A model generated the notes under the pieces. It was not told the origin of the DNA, searched no databases, and saw only the letters and a program-made list of their open reading frames with translations. The translations under genes and the position numbers were made by a program. Source: Galbula dea (taxonomy: Eukaryota > Chordata > Aves > Piciformes > Galbulidae). From it: 64,000 nt of DNA. Below are positions 61,141 through 64,000 of the stretch, piece by piece. The stretch lies in NCBI GenBank assembly GCA_013399015.1, contig VWZX01007020.1, forward strand, positions 2,356,001-2,420,000. The letters run 5' to 3'. How positions within the stretch are numbered: position 1 is the first letter of the stretch; every line of letters begins with the position of its first letter.

Positions 61141-61819
61141 AAAAGTGATATGAAATGGGACTCAGTACCTGGGAAATAGCAGCAGGTAGATGCCACTAGC
61201 ACAAAGAAGTCAAACTCAAAGATGTTCATATAGAAAACTAAAAATCAAGAAAGAGTGATGAAACTTCATTTTCAGCTGGTAAGGATCTCAGGGAAAAAAG
61301 AAGCAGTAGATCTTGTGTGTGTTTTTCTGTATTTGCATGCTAACTCAACAGAAGATTAAAGGATCAGTACCGTAGAAATAAGAATGTTACAGATTAATCA
61401 TTATTAAGACAATAAAAGGTAAGGGGTTTTAGTGGTTATATGTTGGATTATAGAAAAAGTGGCCACTATCCTGAAAGGAATTTTTTAACTTTCCCCCACT
61501 CACATGTTTTGTGCTTAGCCTAAGTCACTGTCCACCCATCTGTGAAAGCTTTGGGCTATCCATTGAAATTCCCACCGTGGGTTGCTGTGAAGGGTGCACA
61601 ACACAATCTGGACTCTTAATAGCATTTAGGTTGTTAGTCAAAATACCAAATCTACTGATCTCTGTTAGATGTGATAAATTGTTATAGTTTGTAATGAGCA
61701 TATGTGAGATTTGCAGTTGTGTATGTCACAGAATCCTTGATTACATGTTGCATGTTGTCATCAACACAGAATCACAAAAAAGATTTCAGTAAACTTTGCA
61801 AAGTTTTGGTGAGGTGGAC
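61141..61819. other. Noncoding stretch, no gene recognised
   Basis: AT-rich sequence between the old LINE relic and the CR1 element. Nothing recognisable was seen. Confidence 0.5.
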
Positions 61820-62039
61820 CAAGAAAAGATTTTTTTGCCAGTTCAGGTGCCAGAGCACTGGCACAGACTGCCCAGAGAGCTTGTGGAATCTCCTTCTGTG
61901 GAGACATTCAAAACCTGTCTGGACATATTCCTGTGTGACCTACTCTAGGGAATCCTGCTGTGGCAGGGGGGTTGGACTAGATGATCTTTCAAGGTCCCTT
62001 CCAGCTCCTAACATTCTGTGATTCTGTGTGATTCTGTGA
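61820..62039 (+). mobile_element. CR1 LINE 3' end, plus strand
   Basis: About 220 bases running from the C-terminal ORF2 region (GCACTGGCACAGACTGCCCA, then a SVETFKTCLDIFLCDLL-like reading) through GACTAGATGATCTTTCAAGG to an ATTCTGTGATTCTGTG tail ending at 62039. It is the same subfamily as the minus-strand copies at 28239 and 40980. The 5' edge is approximate. Confidence 0.93.
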
Positions 62040-64000
62040 CCCCCAAAACTGCCAAAGTATGAGCTGCCCATACCAAGAGAAACTGAAGTAAAGAGAACTT
62101 TGCAAAGGGTTCAGCAGGTTCAGAAGTTCCAGTGCCTTCTGATTACATATACAGATGATGAGGAAAAGACTGGATTTTATTAATTGGCTATTTTTAGTCA
62201 TATGTTAAAGTCACACTAGCCACACTGCCACTGTTAAAAGCAAATAAGGTAAATAGCAAGTTTGAGTTTCAAGAAATCCTACTTTTCTAGTGAGGGAAGT
62301 ATGCATCTGAAAAAATTCTGACCTATTCTGTTTGGTTTAATCTGGGTTCACACCATATCTAGTTTGTTCTTCAAGTAATATATTTTTCTTCATATGGAAA
62401 TTCTGTTATAGATGGTTAATAATAACAGATCACTAAACTCTGGAGCTCAACAATTATTTCAACCCAGGACATCCACTTTGCCCTTCGTAAGCCATGCTTT
62501 CTCTCAATAATAAACATCCAAAATAGTGCCACAATTGAATGAAATGCAAAGGAATTATTTATGTAATGGAGACATCTTGTTCATTGAATAAGAAATAGCT
62601 GACAACCTGTTGGATTTTCCTAGGGCTGTGCTGACTTTATCGTCTTGATATATGATTTATGAAAGTAGAAGCGTCAGAGTAAAAATGATAAGAGAACCTG
62701 CTAACAAAGAAACTTCACTGAAACCAATATTTAGAAGCTATAAATTATTGCAAAGTATTCTGAATTTTGTTCTTCATTTTTTTCCAACATTCCAGGTGGG
62801 TCTTTTCTGAAAGGTAGTAGTAAAAGATAAAAAAAAAGGGGGGGGGGAGGGGGGAGAGAGAGAGAGAGAACTACTGAAAGTTAGCCTTTTTCTGTGCTTG
62901 TTTAGTGGTTCAAAAGGCAAAAGGCTTATGCTGGGGTCCGCTGTCACTCCTACTTCTCCTCAATTTCCTCTACAGAAATGCTGCCTGTAAGCCATCACAG
63001 TACCACCTTTGAGCCCAAAGCAATGATTTGATGTCAAGTTCCAGGATAAACAAACCCAAATGTAGCTCTCAGAACACATGAACACAAAGATATCAGCATT
63101 TGGAACTGTTCAAATAAAATTTAAAACACTACAGTATCAAAAAAAGTGGCAAGACCTTTAAAATTTGACATATTTAATATTTATAAACCCTCTTGCACTT
63201 CGGTTTTCAGAACACTTTTAAATCACATGTGACAATATTGTACAAATATCTTTTCATGTACTTCCTTATTTGGCTTGGGAGGAAAATTACTGCACCAATG
63301 CATAACAAAATATTTGTATTCAGTAATTCATACAACAGAAATCAGCAATATTCATAATTTGAAAGCAAGTTCTAAGGGAATAAACAATGAAAGTTCTAAA
63401 GGAATAAATAAAACCTTTCAATTCTAGAAGAAATTTCTTATTTTATAAGTACAACTTTATGACCTCAGGCTGTTTATTTTCTATTCACACAAAAAGAAGT
63501 GGGAGGTGAGGGAGTGATATTGTCTGGCCTGTTCAACAGGGATGCCTGGCTGGTACTCATTGTTTCTACATGTTGCTTTTAGAGGAAATGTACTTTTTGA
63601 ACAGAAAAGCAATATAGACTGGCAAGTGTCATTTGTGTTTTCAGGGTTGCATAAGTATAGGTAAGAAAACAAGAAAATAAGTATCTTATCCTATTTTTCC
63701 ATTGAATGTTGGAGCTGAGTGGCAATGACATGGCTAGAGTTTAGTGTGGACACAAACCCAGCAAAGGGATGGAGAGCTGGAGGAAGCAAAGGCAGGTGAA
63801 GGTGATGGATTTCTTAGAGGCTTTTACTTAAGAAAATTCCTATGATTAATGCAAATGCTCACAGCCTAGCTTTGGCTATGAACAATCATTTGCTATTAGA
63901 TTGTATTAGAAGAGTAGAATATTTTCTCCCATCCAGGCACGTTCAAGAGGTAGCAGTTGTTTGTTTCAGCTGTGAACCTTGCCACTCACTGTGATACACT
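62040..64000. other. Noncoding stretch, no gene recognised
   Basis: AT-rich sequence apart from the polypurine tract listed separately. Open frames are short and not protein-like. The window ends within this stretch. Confidence 0.5.
62829..62870. repeat. Polypurine tract with G10 and G6 runs and (AG)n
   Basis: Forty-two consecutive purines on the plus strand: an A run, ten G, one A, six G, then AG repeats. Long G runs can form intermolecular G-quadruplexes, and the mirror-like purine tract can form triplex DNA. No gene or promoter is evident beside it. Confidence 0.85.

Noticed and set aside
1..64000. Search by eye for tRNA B-box sequences, rRNA, CRISPR-like spaced repeats, provirus LTR pairs and bacterial gene structure.
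   Set aside because: None was found; the CR1 content and gene-poor AT-rich sequence fit a bird nuclear genome.

Overview
The window looks like AT-rich, CpG-poor nuclear DNA from a bird, or possibly another sauropsid. The main evidence is ten fragments of CR1 (chicken repeat 1) non-LTR retrotransposons. They carry the typical 3' end: a GATGATCTTTAAGG-type block followed by short ATTCTATG or ATTCTGTG tail repeats. There is no operon, dense coding, ribosome-binding site or other prokaryotic feature. No complete protein-coding gene could be recognised, and the open frames present are short, as expected by chance at this base composition. The window is therefore probably intergenic or deep-intronic. 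No tRNA, rRNA, CRISPR array or classical LTR provirus was seen. One ambiguous base (N) lies at 16516.

Layout. 1-6.8 kb: unannotated AT-rich DNA with a TG microsatellite and a short tandem repeat. 6.8-7.1 kb: minus-strand CR1 3' end. 9.2-9.4 kb: T/G-rich tract. 9.8-17.5 kb: three weakly supported candidate exons on the minus strand (9832-9919, 12254-12365, 17299-17430), none of them recognised. 13.37-13.9 kb: the most unusual locus, a CpG-rich tandem array of roughly 223-251 bp units. Each unit holds promoter-like elements (TATA-like, CCAAT or ETS) followed by a GT splice donor, and a strong 3' splice site lies just downstream at 14096. 14.4-14.9 kb: CR1 stub and a 40-base A tract. 19.4-20.1 kb: plus-strand CR1 with ORF2 C-terminal remnants. 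23.9-24.2 kb: CR1 3' end. 28.2-28.4 kb: CR1 stub between TG/TA arms that are inverted copies of each other. 32.4-32.7 kb: older minus-strand CR1. 41.0-41.2 and 44.0-44.4 kb: minus-strand CR1s. 47.4-48.2 kb: plus-strand CR1 ORF2 fragment whose reverse-transcriptase FADD motif reads FANN. 48-59 kb: simple sequence, an ISRE-like site and possible conserved noncoding stretches. 59.6-61.1 kb: strongly decayed non-CR1 LINE with RTE-like reverse-transcriptase and C-terminal motifs. 61.8-62.0 kb: plus-strand CR1 3' end. 62.8 kb: polypurine G/GA tract.

No genes can be shown to work together here. The one coherent functional hypothesis is that the 13.4-14.1 kb array is a set of duplicated promoter plus first-exon modules driving a spliced, probably noncoding, plus-strand transcript. 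That is an inference and needs transcript data.
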